A DNA stretch of 64,000 nt from Limnomonas spitsbergensis (taxonomy: Eukaryota > Chlorophyta > Chlorophyceae > Chlamydomonadales). The notes below the pieces were generated by a model. It did not search any database. It had not been told where the DNA came from and worked only from the letters and a program-made list of their open reading frames with translations. Shown here piece by piece: positions 46,862 to 56,592 of this stretch. The stretch is from contig JAYJMM010000028.1 of the NCBI GenBank assembly GCA_037349105.1, positions 1,612,001-1,676,000 on the forward strand. Reading direction: 5' to 3'. Numbering within the stretch: the first letter of the stretch is position 1; every line of letters begins with the position of its first letter. The translations under genes and the position numbers were made by a program.

Positions 46862-47302
46862 TCATTTACTAGGCGCAGCGCTTAGCCCCGACAAATTTGC
46901 GACGAAGGGTCGGCCGACAGGAGGTGCATAGCCGGGGCAGCTGGAAAGCTCTCGCAACACCACAACATCAGGGGTCGCTTGGGTCGCTACATCCAAAGAT
47001 AGTAGCTGCTGCTGCGGGCTCTCGGGTGAAGCCTCAGCAGCAGGACCAGCAGCTGTTGCTAGAGCGAGAGGCTCTACGGCAGCCGCATGCTCGATAGCAG
47101 CAGCCGGAGCAAGAGCAGAAGGAGTAGCAGGAGTAGAAGAGTAATATAATAATGTGATTGTGCGCTGTCGCTTCGTCGATTGCTCCTTGGCCAGCCTCTC
47201 GGCTCCTCTCTTGCACTCCTTCCCCTGTTGGTGATTCTTTAAGGCCACTGGGTTGTCTGTGAATTTTAAGACCTTCAAACAATGCTCACAGCAGGTTGTC
47301 AT
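46862..47302 (-). CDS. Small C2HC zinc-finger protein, 146 residues
   Basis: The frame opens at ATG 47302 and runs 146 codons without an intron. The N-terminus MTTCCEHCLKVLKF continues to NHQQGKECKR, giving Cys-x2-Cys, then His-x5-Cys, a plausible zinc-binding finger. A basic stretch with TKRQRT follows, then an Ala/Pro/Gln-rich tail. BED-type fingers at the start of hAT transposases have a similar layout, but no transposase core follows. It could be a truncated element protein or a small DNA-binding protein; the low-complexity tail limits confidence. Confidence 0.4.
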   Translation of the reverse strand: MTTCCEHCLKVLKFTDNPVALKNHQQGKECKRGAERLAKEQSTKRQRTITLLYYSSTPATPSALAPAAAIEHAAAVEPLALATAAGPAAEASPESPQQQLLSLDVATQATPDVVVLRELSSCPGYAPPVGRPFVANLSGLSAAPSK

Positions 47303-47530
47303 TGCTTAATTCATAGCAACTACCAATGCAGCTACACCGTGTGAGTCCATAATGGGTGTACGCACAGCCGTGCATGTGGTTCCAGAGCCATGGCACCCCC
47401 CCATGCCAAAATTGCATGCCAGGAAGGGTCTGGTATTCGGTGTGGAATTTTTTATGACGCATATCTGTAGCAAATGACAGTAGGAATGCAACGGTGTAGC
47501 TATCGTCTCAATGTGATGTTAAAAAAAAAC

Positions 47531-48644
47531 GTGGGGATCTTTGACACCTTCCCCGGGTGTCTTTTGGTGTCTTTACTTTTCTTGAACCCTTCGCTCTTTT
47601 TCAGGGTTGTTTTCTTTCGGGTGCGAACCACCATCGGCGTGTTAGTGCGATAACGCACGGTCTGCAACAACTTTTTCTGCCACCGGCAGTAATCGAACTC
47701 GCGACCTCCGCTTGATTAGTATCGTCGGTGCTAGGCTGTAAGCGACTGACACCAGTACTGCATTAGTCACGGACGATTACGTTGGGTGGGTGGCGGGCGA
47801 GAGGTGTCATCGCCGCGCGGCCAAAGAGCTTTTCGAATACATATCGCCTACACCCGACGTTGGGTACAATGGAATCGCATTGCTTATGCGCTGCTTTTGA
47901 TCGAGGCCGCGCTTGCGGCAGAACACTTCGTGGCAACCCACCCCTGGCTTGGCCTGCGGGGCGTCGTCAGCCGTCGCTTCGGCATAGTAGGTTTGGTGTG
48001 CGTCTTTTTTTTTAGGGATCTCCTTCATGGAAGACTGTAAAAAAAGTGTGCCTAGAAAAAAAAAGTGACTAAAAAAACAAAAAGAAAAGAGAAAAGACGG
48101 TCACCAAACCTACTATGCCGAAGCGACGGCTCACGACGCTCCGCAGGCACAGGCCAGGGGTGGGTTGCGACGTAGTGTTCTGCCGCAAGCGCAGCCTCGA
48201 TCAAAAGAAGCGCATTAGCAATGCGATTCTATTGCACCCAACGTCGGCTGTAGGTGACATGAATTCGAAAAGCTTTTGGGCTGCGCGGCGATGACACCTC
48301 TCGCCCGCCACCCACCCAACGTAATCGTCCGTGACTAATGCCGTACTGGTGTCAGTCGCTTACAGCCTAGCACTGACAATACTGATGAAGCGGAGGTCGC
48401 GAGTTCGATACCTGCCGGTGGCAGAAAAGTTGTTGCAGACCGTGCGTTATCGCACTGACACGCTGATGGTTGTTCGCACCCGAAAGAAAACAACCCTGAA
48501 AAGAGCGAAGGGTTCAAGAGCAGAAAATACACCAAAAGAAACCCGGGTAAGGTGGCAAAGATCCCCACTATTTTTTTTATTTTTTGTAGTCACTTTTTTT
48601 TCTAGGCACACTTTTTTTACAGTCTCCCATGAAGGAGATCCCTA
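47531..48644. mobile_element. Large inverted-repeat element, ~467-bp arms
   Basis: Left arm 47531-47998 and right arm 48102-48568 are imperfect reverse complements along their whole length (ends GTGGGGATCTTTG... and ...CAAAGATCCCCAC). The 103-bp centre contains a segment (48013-48071, GGGATCTCCTTCATGG and A-runs) that recurs inverted at 48587-48644. The layout is therefore L, C, L', C'. The C to C' interval (48013-48644) looks like a 632-bp element with about 58-bp terminal inverted repeats, and L is an inverted copy of its inside. Each arm carries GAGTTCGATAC or GAGTTCGATTA, close to a Pol III B box. No transposase frame is present. Confidence 0.75.
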
Positions 48645-49412
48645 AAAATCCAAAATGCCTTTTGTTTTTACTCCCCTCCCCCCCCCCTCCACTTTGCCCC
48701 TCCGTATCTCCCAGCCCCCTGGGCCAAAAACAATTTTAAGACCAGATATGGAAAGCTCTCGTCAAGCTCTACAACTTTAGATGATGGGGTGCATAACTTT
48801 TGTTTTGCCCCCCCCTCGGGCCAGCCTACGTTCAAGAACTACCTTGAAAGTCAGAGCATGGCCCCTCAAAAGCCTGAAGCAGCTGGATGTTCTGCTCTCT
48901 TCCAGAGTAGCCTTTATCTCAGCATCTGGCATCCACATGCTAGCAGCACCCTTGAATGCACAAGGTCGCGCACGCTGAGACTTGGCTGCTTATACGCAGC
49001 CATGTGGCTACAATGTATTCATCTGCATACCTTACATGCTAGAGCTATCCACCAGCAGGAAGGGTAAAAGTGGTCCTTACAGCCAGATATAACTCCCGTC
49101 TGTTTCACAGCCCTCAGATGCCCCATGCAGCATGTTCTGACCATGCATTGTTTGCTTACTGCATGCTTGGCGTAACAAAAGGCTTGCTGACTCACAAGTA
49201 CCGGTATGATGTCATACTTTGGTTTCTGCATGTCGCATCATACCAGGCATTCCAGTTTCTATCATCCACGGATCTGGCAACACATAGCATCTAAGATATA
49301 ATGGCCTCAGACGCCCTCTCGCAACCTTGCTGCCATGTTAGCAGGGTGAGCTTGGCCTAACAAAAGTGATGATGGGATCCTGAAGAAGGAGCTTGACCAG
49401 GCCCGACAGCTA
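48645..49412. other. Interval without a recognised gene
   Basis: It begins with a C-run (CCCCTCCCCCCCCCCTCC near 48673). Two short plus frames (48781-48978, 48789-49067) overlap and have no recognisable domains. Confidence 0.4.
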
Positions 49413-49704
49413 GTTAATGACGTTACACCTCTGGGCCATGCTTAAATAAAGCTCGGCCACGTCAGCAAACAAAAAGTCTACTAGGAAACACAAGAGAGAA
49501 GGCACGAGAGGAAAGAAAGGAAAGCGTGTTTACCTTCGAAACAACATCAACAACACAGAAACACCAGGCAAGGAGGCAAAAAAAGGCAGGCCTTTTGTAT
49601 GTCCCTTTATCCCCCTCTTTTCCTTTTTATCCTGCCCCTATTAATTAGGCGCCCACGCGCCCTAGTTTTTTTTTGCGGGACCACAGAGGTGTAACGTCAT
49701 TGAC
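49413..49704. mobile_element. Small non-autonomous element with 24-bp terminal inverted repeats
   Basis: The left end GTTAATGACGTTACACCTCT at 49413 is matched by the right end AGAGGTGTAACGTCATTGAC finishing at 49704. The inside has no coding potential. Its left part (GGCCATGCTTAAATAAAGCT and onwards) is shared with the copies ending at 51892 and starting at 55796. Confidence 0.65.
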
Positions 49705-49861
49705 AAAAAGGTCAGGCAAATCATATCTCCTGCCCCTAAATAGACTAGCCTTCAACAAGCTCAACTACATCTACCACCAAAGCCAGAGCCTCCCACCCTT
49801 GCCTGCCCCTAGCTGCGTCAAGCAGCGGCTGACCTACAGCTTCTCCCTGTCGCAAAGGCGC

Positions 49862-50278
49862 CATCGCTAGTGGACGCTGCCTAGGAGCGGACGCAGATGG
49901 AGGTCGTCGGCTGGGAAGACCCTAGGGACCCTTCCACCAAACACAGGTCTGCGGCCTCCTACCACGCCTGGTTTTAGCATGCAGCAGGCTCAAGCCAGGA
50001 ACTGCACTAGCAAAAGGGCGTGCGCTCTAGTGTGCACTAACTGAAGGCTGCGACTCGGAGCGGCTAGCACAGCTGATAATAGAGGACGGCGCAGCGATCA
50101 GCAGCATGACACACGCTACTGCCAACGGTGCTGGGCTGAGGGACACGGCCGAAATGAGGAGGATGCGCTGCATGTGTGCTTTCAGTGTCCTAGCGTGAAA
50201 GAGTGGCTGAGGGCGAAAGGTTGGACAGGCCCCCCAAAGGGCGCCACGGACTTTCAGCAGCTGTACCAGGGCAGGCAT
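49862..50278 (+). pseudogene. Retroelement tail remnant with zinc-binding motif (plus copy)
   Basis: Translated fragments read DPRDPSTKHRSAASYHAWF, interrupted by stops, then YCQRCWAEGHGRNEE and DALHVCFQCPSVKEWLRAK. The spacing Cys-x2-Cys ... His-x4-Cys is that of the zinc-binding segment found at the C-terminus of many non-LTR reverse transcriptases. The minus-strand stretch 50673-51200 is a diverged inverted copy. It is broken by several stops and followed immediately by a CAATAACGTTACACC terminus. Confidence 0.45.
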
Positions 50279-50446
50279 GTCAATAACGTTACACCTCTGG
50301 GCCCGCTCAAAGCTCGGCCGCGTGGGCGCCCAACTGTTCAGAAGGGAGAAGAGAAGAAACTAAAAGGAAGAGGGGGGGGAGGAACAAAAGGAGAGGCCGG
50401 GAAGCAAAGAAGACCAAGTCCGACACCTGAGTTCCAGTAGAGAGCA
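50279..50446. repeat. Dispersed repeat copy (CAATAACGTTACACC family)
   Basis: Nearly the same sequence recurs at 56270-56442. Both begin CAATAACGTTACACCTCTGG, continue with CGCTCAAAGCTCGGCCGCGT and CGCCCAACTGTTCAGAAGGG, and end in CACCTGAGTTCCA. A third, shorter match (GGCCGCGAGGGCGCCCCACT) lies at 50507. Confidence 0.8.
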
Positions 50447-50562
50447 GCCCTGAACAAAGCCTCTCAAAAAAAATGCCACAAAAACAAGCGTATCCCACCC
50501 CTGCTTGGCCGCGAGGGCGCCCCACTGATCAGGAGGGAGAAGAGAAGAAACTAAAAAGGGGG

Positions 50563-50612
50563 CAAACAACAACAACAACAACAACAAAAACAACAACAAC
50601 AACAAACAAAAA
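50563..50612. repeat. (AAC)n microsatellite
   Basis: Mostly AAC triplets with one A-run interruption, following GGGGGCAA. The same GGGGGCAAACAACAA opening follows the repeat copy near 56440, so the tract is part of the dispersed family. Confidence 0.9.
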
Positions 50613-50672
50613 TAGGACCAAAAGAGAAGGCCGAAAAGGCAAACGACACCGGCGCCTCAGAATCCCTAGATA

Positions 50673-51200
50673 CTAACCCTCAAAGATGCACACAGCACAG
50701 TCCACAAAAGCAAGTGCATCCCACCCCTGCTCAGCCTGGTACAGCTGGTGGAAGTTAGTGGCAGCGCCCGGAGGACCTGCCCACCCCCGCTCCCGTAACT
50801 GCTCCCTGACAGTAGGGCACTGGAAGCACACATGTAGCGCATCCTCCACTTGCTCGCTATCCCCCCGTGCCCAACACCGCTGGCAGCAGCGTGCCTCTCG
50901 CCGCTGACCGTTGCGCCGTCCTCTGGTATCAGCCGTGCTGATCGCGCCGAGCCGCAGTCGCAAATTTATGCGCATACAAGCACACTCCCTCTGGCTAGTG
51001 CGGCTCTTGGCTTGCGCACGGCACCCGCCGTCGACTGGAACCAGGCGCGGTAGGTCGCCGCAGATCTGTGCTCGGTGGTAGGGTCCCTGGGGTCCCCACC
51101 GCCGCTTGCGTCCAGCCGTGCTTGCTCGTAGGCTGCGTCAACGAGTGCCAACACCTCTGTGACGGGTAGGCGCTGTAGGGCAGCTGCTGCCTCGCACAAG
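50673..51200 (-). pseudogene. Retroelement tail remnant with zinc-binding motif (minus copy)
   Basis: On the minus strand 51199-50966 reads LPVTEVLALVDAAYEQARL and then TEHRSAATYRAWFQSTAGA; 50975-50673, in another frame, reads LRLRLGAISTADTRGRRNGQ, CCQRCWARGD and DALHVCFQCPTVREQLRERG. The two frames overlap, so one frameshift separates them. The Cys-x2-Cys...His-x4-Cys pattern suggests the C-terminal zinc-binding part of a non-LTR reverse transcriptase; no catalytic YxDD core is visible in the window. Confidence 0.45.
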
Positions 51201-51461
51201 GTGGGGGTGGCTGCCCCCGCTCCAGCTCCTCTAATGCACCCAGCAGATCAGAGCACCAGGTGCGGCCGCCAGTGCCCTGGTTGACTGCAAGCTGCATATC
51301 TGCTGCCATGGCTTGAGCCATGAGAGGGCTGTATTGCTGTGCCGCAGGCATGTGTGGGAGGCTATGGCTTTTGTTGAGGACGTGGTAGACTTTGTTGAGG
51401 GCTAATACCAGTACCAGGGCAAGTCTGCTGTCTTGACTTTGTTGAGGGCTCATCTGCTGTC

Positions 51462-51892
51462 TTGTTTTTGCCTCCCTGGGGACTGGCTCTTTCCCTTTTG
51501 TCTCTCTCTTGCTTTCAGAGGCAGAGACAGGCTTCTGCTTTTCCGTTGCTTGGAGGGGTGTTTTCCTTAGCCATTTGTGCGCCTTTCTGTCTTTCCTCTA
51601 GCCTTTACTTCCTTTCATTTTTTCTCCCAATCAGACAGGACGTCGGAGAGCCGGCAGACAGGTGTGGGATGCCCTGGTTATTGTACTTTTCTATTAGCTT
51701 TGTGAAGGCTAGTCTCTTCAGAGGTAGGGGATATGGTTTGACCGACCCTTGTGTTATTGTTGTTTGGTGGGTGAACTTGCTATTTTTTCTTTCCTCTTGT
51801 GCCTGCTCCCTTGCCTTTCCTAGCTGTCTTTTCTTTTGCCGACGTGGCCGAGCTACATTTCAGCATGGCCTAGAGGCGTAACGTCATTAACC
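51462..51892. repeat. Dispersed repeat copy, inverted relative to 55796-56245
   Basis: Both copies translate to related peptides (FVKASLFRGRGYGL here and its counterpart LFRGRGYGLPELCV on the other strand) and both end in the GGCCATGCTGAAAT / CGTAACGTCATT terminus. The apparent 139-codon frame is hydrophobic and Cys-rich with no membrane-protein logic. I treat it as repeat DNA, not a gene. Confidence 0.7.
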
Positions 51893-53473
51893 CTTGCCCG
51901 CCCCCGTGTAGCTGGTGAACCGGACTTGAAAGTGAGTATGGTGTAGAGGTCTTGAGGGACATAGGTCAATGACATTACAGGTCTTCAGGGGCATATGTGT
52001 TTCAAGACGAGTCATTCACGCTCTTTCACATGCCTCAAAGTTGGACTCTTATTCCGGTGATACGTCATAGACTTGCTATGTGGACCAAAGCATTGACCCA
52101 TCCAAGAAGTAAAAGAAGCGGTACCACCTTGATGCTCAGTAAAACAGGTTTTAGAACGGTGCATACGGTAACCGCTTGGCCCTGCTGAACGCTCGGCCGC
52201 GTGGAGCTGGTAGGGAATGAATACCGGAACTCCGGAAGCTCAATTCTAGCTACCATGCAAAGCTAGCGAGGACTATGGTGCAGCCATGCCACCCTCCTAT
52301 GTAAGGTGCAGGAACATGGAGCCCGGCGATCTAGACAATCGAACTATTTTGCACCTACGTCATTTATGCCTGGGGCTTATCTTCTGCACTATGGGGTCCA
52401 TTCCCACGCCACTGGTGTGGTTGTGTGCCAGTTGCTTGCCCAGGGGGGTCGCTAGTTTTCGCTTACCGTACTGTCCTAGTATATGAAGTGCCTGTACCGG
52501 TTTACGGGCACGTGTCCCATGCATCAAATGTGATGCTCTGATGGACTGAAAAACTTCGTAGGCATGGGGAGAGAGAAGATCGTGTGGCGGATTCGATCTC
52601 TCAATCTTTGAGTATGGATGCCACTACGTTGCTCAGTACAACAGGTTTCGAGTTTCTTTGATGCAGAGAATTAACTTAGAGACAATATTCGACAGTTGCT
52701 TGAGGAAGATGACCTGTCTGCAGAAAAAGGCAGTTGATTGGACGCTTTTGTTGGTATTTGAATACTGAGGTATATATATATATATATATATATCCTCCTC
52801 TCATGAGAAGGTCCTGTAAGTTTATCGTAAGCTTGCTACTTGATATCATTTTAAAATATCTCCACGATAACACCATAAAGAGCCAACGAGGAAAGGTCTG
52901 GCAGAGACATGGTCTGAAGGAATGCCATGGGTGCTACAAGATACTTGTCAGAAACAGAGCCACAATATGATATCATGAGACATTGTCAGCACTCTTACAC
53001 TGACAAAGGATGGCCAATAAAACACTCTACGTGCTGCAAACTTACCGGTAAATAACAAGCGATGAGGGAAGCAGACGGAATTTACCCTGAAGAAGCCGAA
53101 ATACGAAAGGAACATAAACATACATACCACTCATGACGGGGCATCACGACCAGCAAAGGGAATCCCTAAAACAAAACATAAATGCCTACACAGCTTACAA
53201 ATAGCCAACGTACCAGGAGATGCAGTTTGACACTGAGGAATCAATGCAAGATGCCACCAATCATGACGAAGCATGGAGGTCCTCTATGGCCAAATGGTCA
53301 GTTTGGACACGAAATTACTGTACACAGCTTGTTGCTGCGACTCTGCCTTACTAGCACTGGCATATTCAGGCATTCAGATAAAATGAACAGGAACTGGCAG
53401 ACAATGAATGGCAATCTAAAACATGCGGGCTACAAGCTCTTGATGTGCACCAGGTTGAGGATTGTGGTCACCG
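51893..53473. other. Interval without a recognised gene, with a TA microsatellite
   Basis: It holds a short CAATGACATTACA motif near 51966, resembling the family terminus, and a (TA)11 tract at 52771-52792. Frames are short and unremarkable. Confidence 0.45.
52771..52792. repeat. (TA)11 microsatellite
   Basis: An uninterrupted run of eleven TA dinucleotides followed by TCCTCCTC. Confidence 0.95.
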
Positions 53474-55267
53474 CTATTTCATTACGTGACTGCATTGCCC
53501 CATCACTTGCTCCACCTCGTACCAGTCCCTTACCACAGTAATCAGAGGGTGCATCTTTCTGCATGGCACCCAAACAAAGACAAACAGTAAGGTGGATTGT
53601 CACACAGCGTTTCATCAAACAAATATGATACTGGTATTCAAAGCCAATAAAAGCCAAAGCATCTAGATTCTCAAGCGCATATTTTCATGATTTACTTACC
53701 CTGGCCCCAGCTTGCTCCAGGGGTAGCTGTGGTTCCAGTCGTACAGTAGCACGTTGATGCCGGCCTCGGCACACTCTATTGCATAACCTGGATTATCATC
53801 AATCAAGTAGCCAGCACCAATGCTCCTGTGAATGGATTGCAGAGTAGAGAAATCTTGAGGCCTCAACCTAAATAGTTGTCCTGAACCACAAAATAATACC
53901 AATGATCAGGAAGGCTACGTAGGCGTCAAGAGGTAGAAATGTGACGAGCTGATCCTGAGCACCCTCGCAAGTACAGAGCCACCTCATCAGCCCACCTGCA
54001 AATGTCGCTCTTCTTCCTTGATGCTCCCTCTAGGGCGAAATGGTTTCCAAAGTATACTTCTTGGAACAGACCAGGGTAATGCCGGTCAATCCACTGTAAC
54101 GTTGCATCCTGAATCACATGCTGCCGGCTCGTGACCACGACGAGGTCGTGGGTTGAGCCCAAACGGGTAAGCGCTTCCAGCGCACCTATTGGGAGCGTCC
54201 AAAATAAACTCTGCCTATCACAGGCAAGTAGTGTTTACAAATGTATAAAAGTAGAGGGCCGCAACACAGGGCTAGCTTAGTTGCTTGGCATGTTCACTGA
54301 ACCCCAGGTAGTTTCTTAACCTTAATCGATAACAGTCCACGATGCAGGGCTTTCCTTAATCAATGGCTCACTTCCAGAAGGTATCATTTCCAAATAGTAC
54401 TAAGGATGCATGCTACAATGAGAGATTGCCCCCGAGTAAGAGTAGCAGGACAGCATTAACACTCGTCTTAACCAAGCCCAATGCCCAGCAGGCCAGTCAA
54501 GAAGTCAGAAGCATTCACCAGCCAGCTGTATGCAAGCTGTCCATAAGACTGCTCAGGTAACATTCTTCACACACCTGGAATGACGGGAATGCCGCTGTTA
54601 AAATGTTGGGACTTGAAGAATTCGTGCACTATGTCGTTCGATTTTTCTTGCGAGCATTTCCAGATCTGATTGTCAAGCATCCATGCCAGCAATTTTTATT
54701 CAGAAACTGACAGTATATGCCTGGATGTTGGTTGCTAGCTCAGTGCAAATGGTCCCCAACAAGACCAGCATGCAAGCTGCCAGTCAGCATCTTGCTCAAC
54801 TCACTCACCTTAGCAAACTCATATACCCAGTAATCTTTCACGTCATAGTCCATGTTATATTGCTCCTTGCAGAAAAGGTTCAGTGTGTGCACAAATCGAC
54901 CCAGCACTGCATGAGAAGTGGGAAATTAACTAGTGTGTACATTTCAAAATATAATTGAAGGTGACTCACCCTCATCCACATCTACTGCCACTCGTATCCG
55001 AGGCTTCTGGTCTTCTCCTACTGTTGAAGAAGACCAGGACGACCGATCACTCTCCCTGAACCCTGTCGAAACTCGGAAAGTTTGAAGTCCTCGCCGGAAA
55101 GTAGGTGCTGGTGGGGCACGGGAGGTGGAAGGAGAGAGTAGCCATGATCCAGGAGGAGGAGCCTCCAAGGGTAGCCGAAGACCTTTTGAAGAAGAAACGC
55201 TGAAATCACGCTTTGAGATGAAACGGGCAGCATAATGCCCCGTATTGATTGCCAGACGGTGCATCAT
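53474..55267 (-). CDS. HAD-superfamily hydrolase, 5'-nucleotidase-like, six exons
   Basis: Exons on the minus strand: 55267-54970, 54906-54809, 54665-54575, 54185-53996, 53825-53700, 53528-53474. All junctions are GT-AG and the phases join to 285 codons ending in TAG. All HAD motifs are present: motif I VDVDEV near residues 95-100 (split by intron 1), motif II VVVTSR at 178-183, a lysine in SRKKSD just before residue 225, and motif IV LIDDNP at 233-238. The C-terminal NHSYPW and the cap segment FVHTLNLFCKEQYNMDYDV recall a conserved plant and algal HAD group related to 5'(3')-deoxyribonucleotidases, so phosphate-ester hydrolysis is likely; the substrate is unknown. The first 90 residues are Ser/Arg/Pro-rich and could be an organelle transit peptide. 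The ATG pair at 55267/55264 is the first in frame. Confidence 0.85.
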
Positions 55268-55360
55268 GGTAATTAAGCACCCTATTCTCCTCCTATAAAC
55301 TGGGCCGTCTCGTACTCTAAAAAGTCGGCATGCCGACACTCCCGTACTTACAGCCGTTCT

Positions 55361-55795
55361 CACTTATGTTTGCATTCGGGCCTGTCGGGAGCTGAGATTT
55401 CGAAAGTTGGGACAGGGGCTCCCGATTCGCCGATTCTGAGGATACAGAGCGCGCGCTGGATGCGCACAATCTAGATAAGCCAGGCATACTGGAAAGTCTT
55501 TGCTGCGAAGCTACGTAGCGAACGCGGGCTGAAGACTTGTACTGTCGTCAATGCGCAGTGCTGCGTTGGGCTGCCTGCTTTGGTATGAATTTTTTGCAGC
55601 GACATGACATTATCCGGTAGATCAAAGCAAAGGCGGTGGTGTTAGGCCCTGTGACTTCATTTCGATTCAATCTTACACGATGCAATGCAGCGACGATGCA
55701 GAACACGGCCGATTAGTGCTGAGCTGCATGGCATATTGGCATGTCCCAACTTTCGGAATCTCGGCTCCGGGCAGGCCCGGATGCAAACATAAGTG
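55361..55795. mobile_element. 435-bp element with 54-bp terminal inverted repeats
   Basis: Left end 55361-55414 (CACTTATGTTTGCATTCGGG...) and right end 55742-55795 (...GGATGCAAACATAAGTG) pair at 49 of 54 positions. The inside has no transposase frame, as in a MITE. It starts 94 bp upstream of the HAD gene's first ATG and so lies in its probable promoter. A further copy of the terminal 20 bp (GCCCGGATGCAAACATAAGT) occurs near 56250. Confidence 0.8.
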
Positions 55796-56245
55796 AATGA
55801 CATTACACCTATGGGCCATGCTGAAATGAAGCTCGGCCACGGCGGCAAACAGAAAGACAGCTAGGAAAGTTAAGGGAGCAGGCACAAAAGAGGAAAAAAA
55901 GGGGAGCAAGTTCATCCACCAAACAAAAAGAACACAAAGTTCGGGCAAACCATATCCCCTGCCTCTGAAGAGACCAGCCTTCAAAAAGCTCAACTAAAAG
56001 AACATAATCCAGGGCCTCCCACCCCTGCCTGCGGGCTCTCCGATGTCCTGTCTGGTTGGTAGGAAAAGGAGAGGAAGCAAATGCTAGAAGAAAGACAGAG
56101 AGGCGCACAATGGGCGAAGAAAAACACCCCTGGAGGAGCTCCAGAAAACGAAAAAGGCAGGCCGAAGGATCCCTGCCTCTGTAAGCAAGAGAGAGACAAA
56201 AAGGCAAAGAGCCAGTCCCCAGGGAGGCAAAAGACAAGACAGCAG
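55796..56245. repeat. Dispersed repeat copy directly abutting the TIR element
   Basis: It begins with AATGACATTACACCTATGGG immediately after the element's terminus and continues GCTGAAATGAAGCTCGGCCA. It is an inverted relative of 51462-51892. The minus-strand frames here are repeat-derived. Confidence 0.7.
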
Positions 56246-56269
56246 GCTAGCCCGGATGCAAACATAAGT

Positions 56270-56442
56270 CAATAACGTTACACCTCTGGGCCCGCTCAAA
56301 GCTCGGCCGCGTGGGCGCCCAACTGTTCAGAAGGGAGTAAAGAAGGGACTGAAAGGAAGAGAGGGGGAAAGGAACAAAAGGAGAGGCCGGGAAGGTAAAG
56401 AAGACCAAGTCCAACACCTGAGTTCCACTAGAGACTACATGG
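56270..56442. repeat. Dispersed repeat copy (CAATAACGTTACACC family)
   Basis: Close copy of 50279-50446. As at 55795, it directly follows a GATGCAAACATAAGT end, so the same two sequence types are joined twice within 500 bp. Confidence 0.8.
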
Positions 56443-56464
56443 GGGCAAACAACAAAAACAAAAA

Positions 56465-56592
56465 ATACCCCGGGGATCTTGTCACCTTACCCGGGTTTCT
56501 TTTGGTGTCTTTTCTTTTTCTTCAACCCCTCTTTTTCAGGGCTGTTTTCTTTCGGGTGCGAGCAACCATCGGCGGGTCAGTGCGATAACGCG
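56465..56592. repeat. Truncated copy of the 47531-48644 element
   Basis: GGGGATCTTGTCACCTTACC through CTTTCGGGTGCGAGCAACCA to GTGCGATAACGC aligns with 47533-47658 of the large inverted-repeat element's left arm. It ends abruptly at a small hairpin (56595-56630) whose arms are CGTGGTTTC and GAAACCACG. Confidence 0.7.

Noticed and set aside
48340..48425. tRNA gene
   Set aside because: Only the T-arm region looks right. The acceptor and anticodon stems do not pair in either copy.
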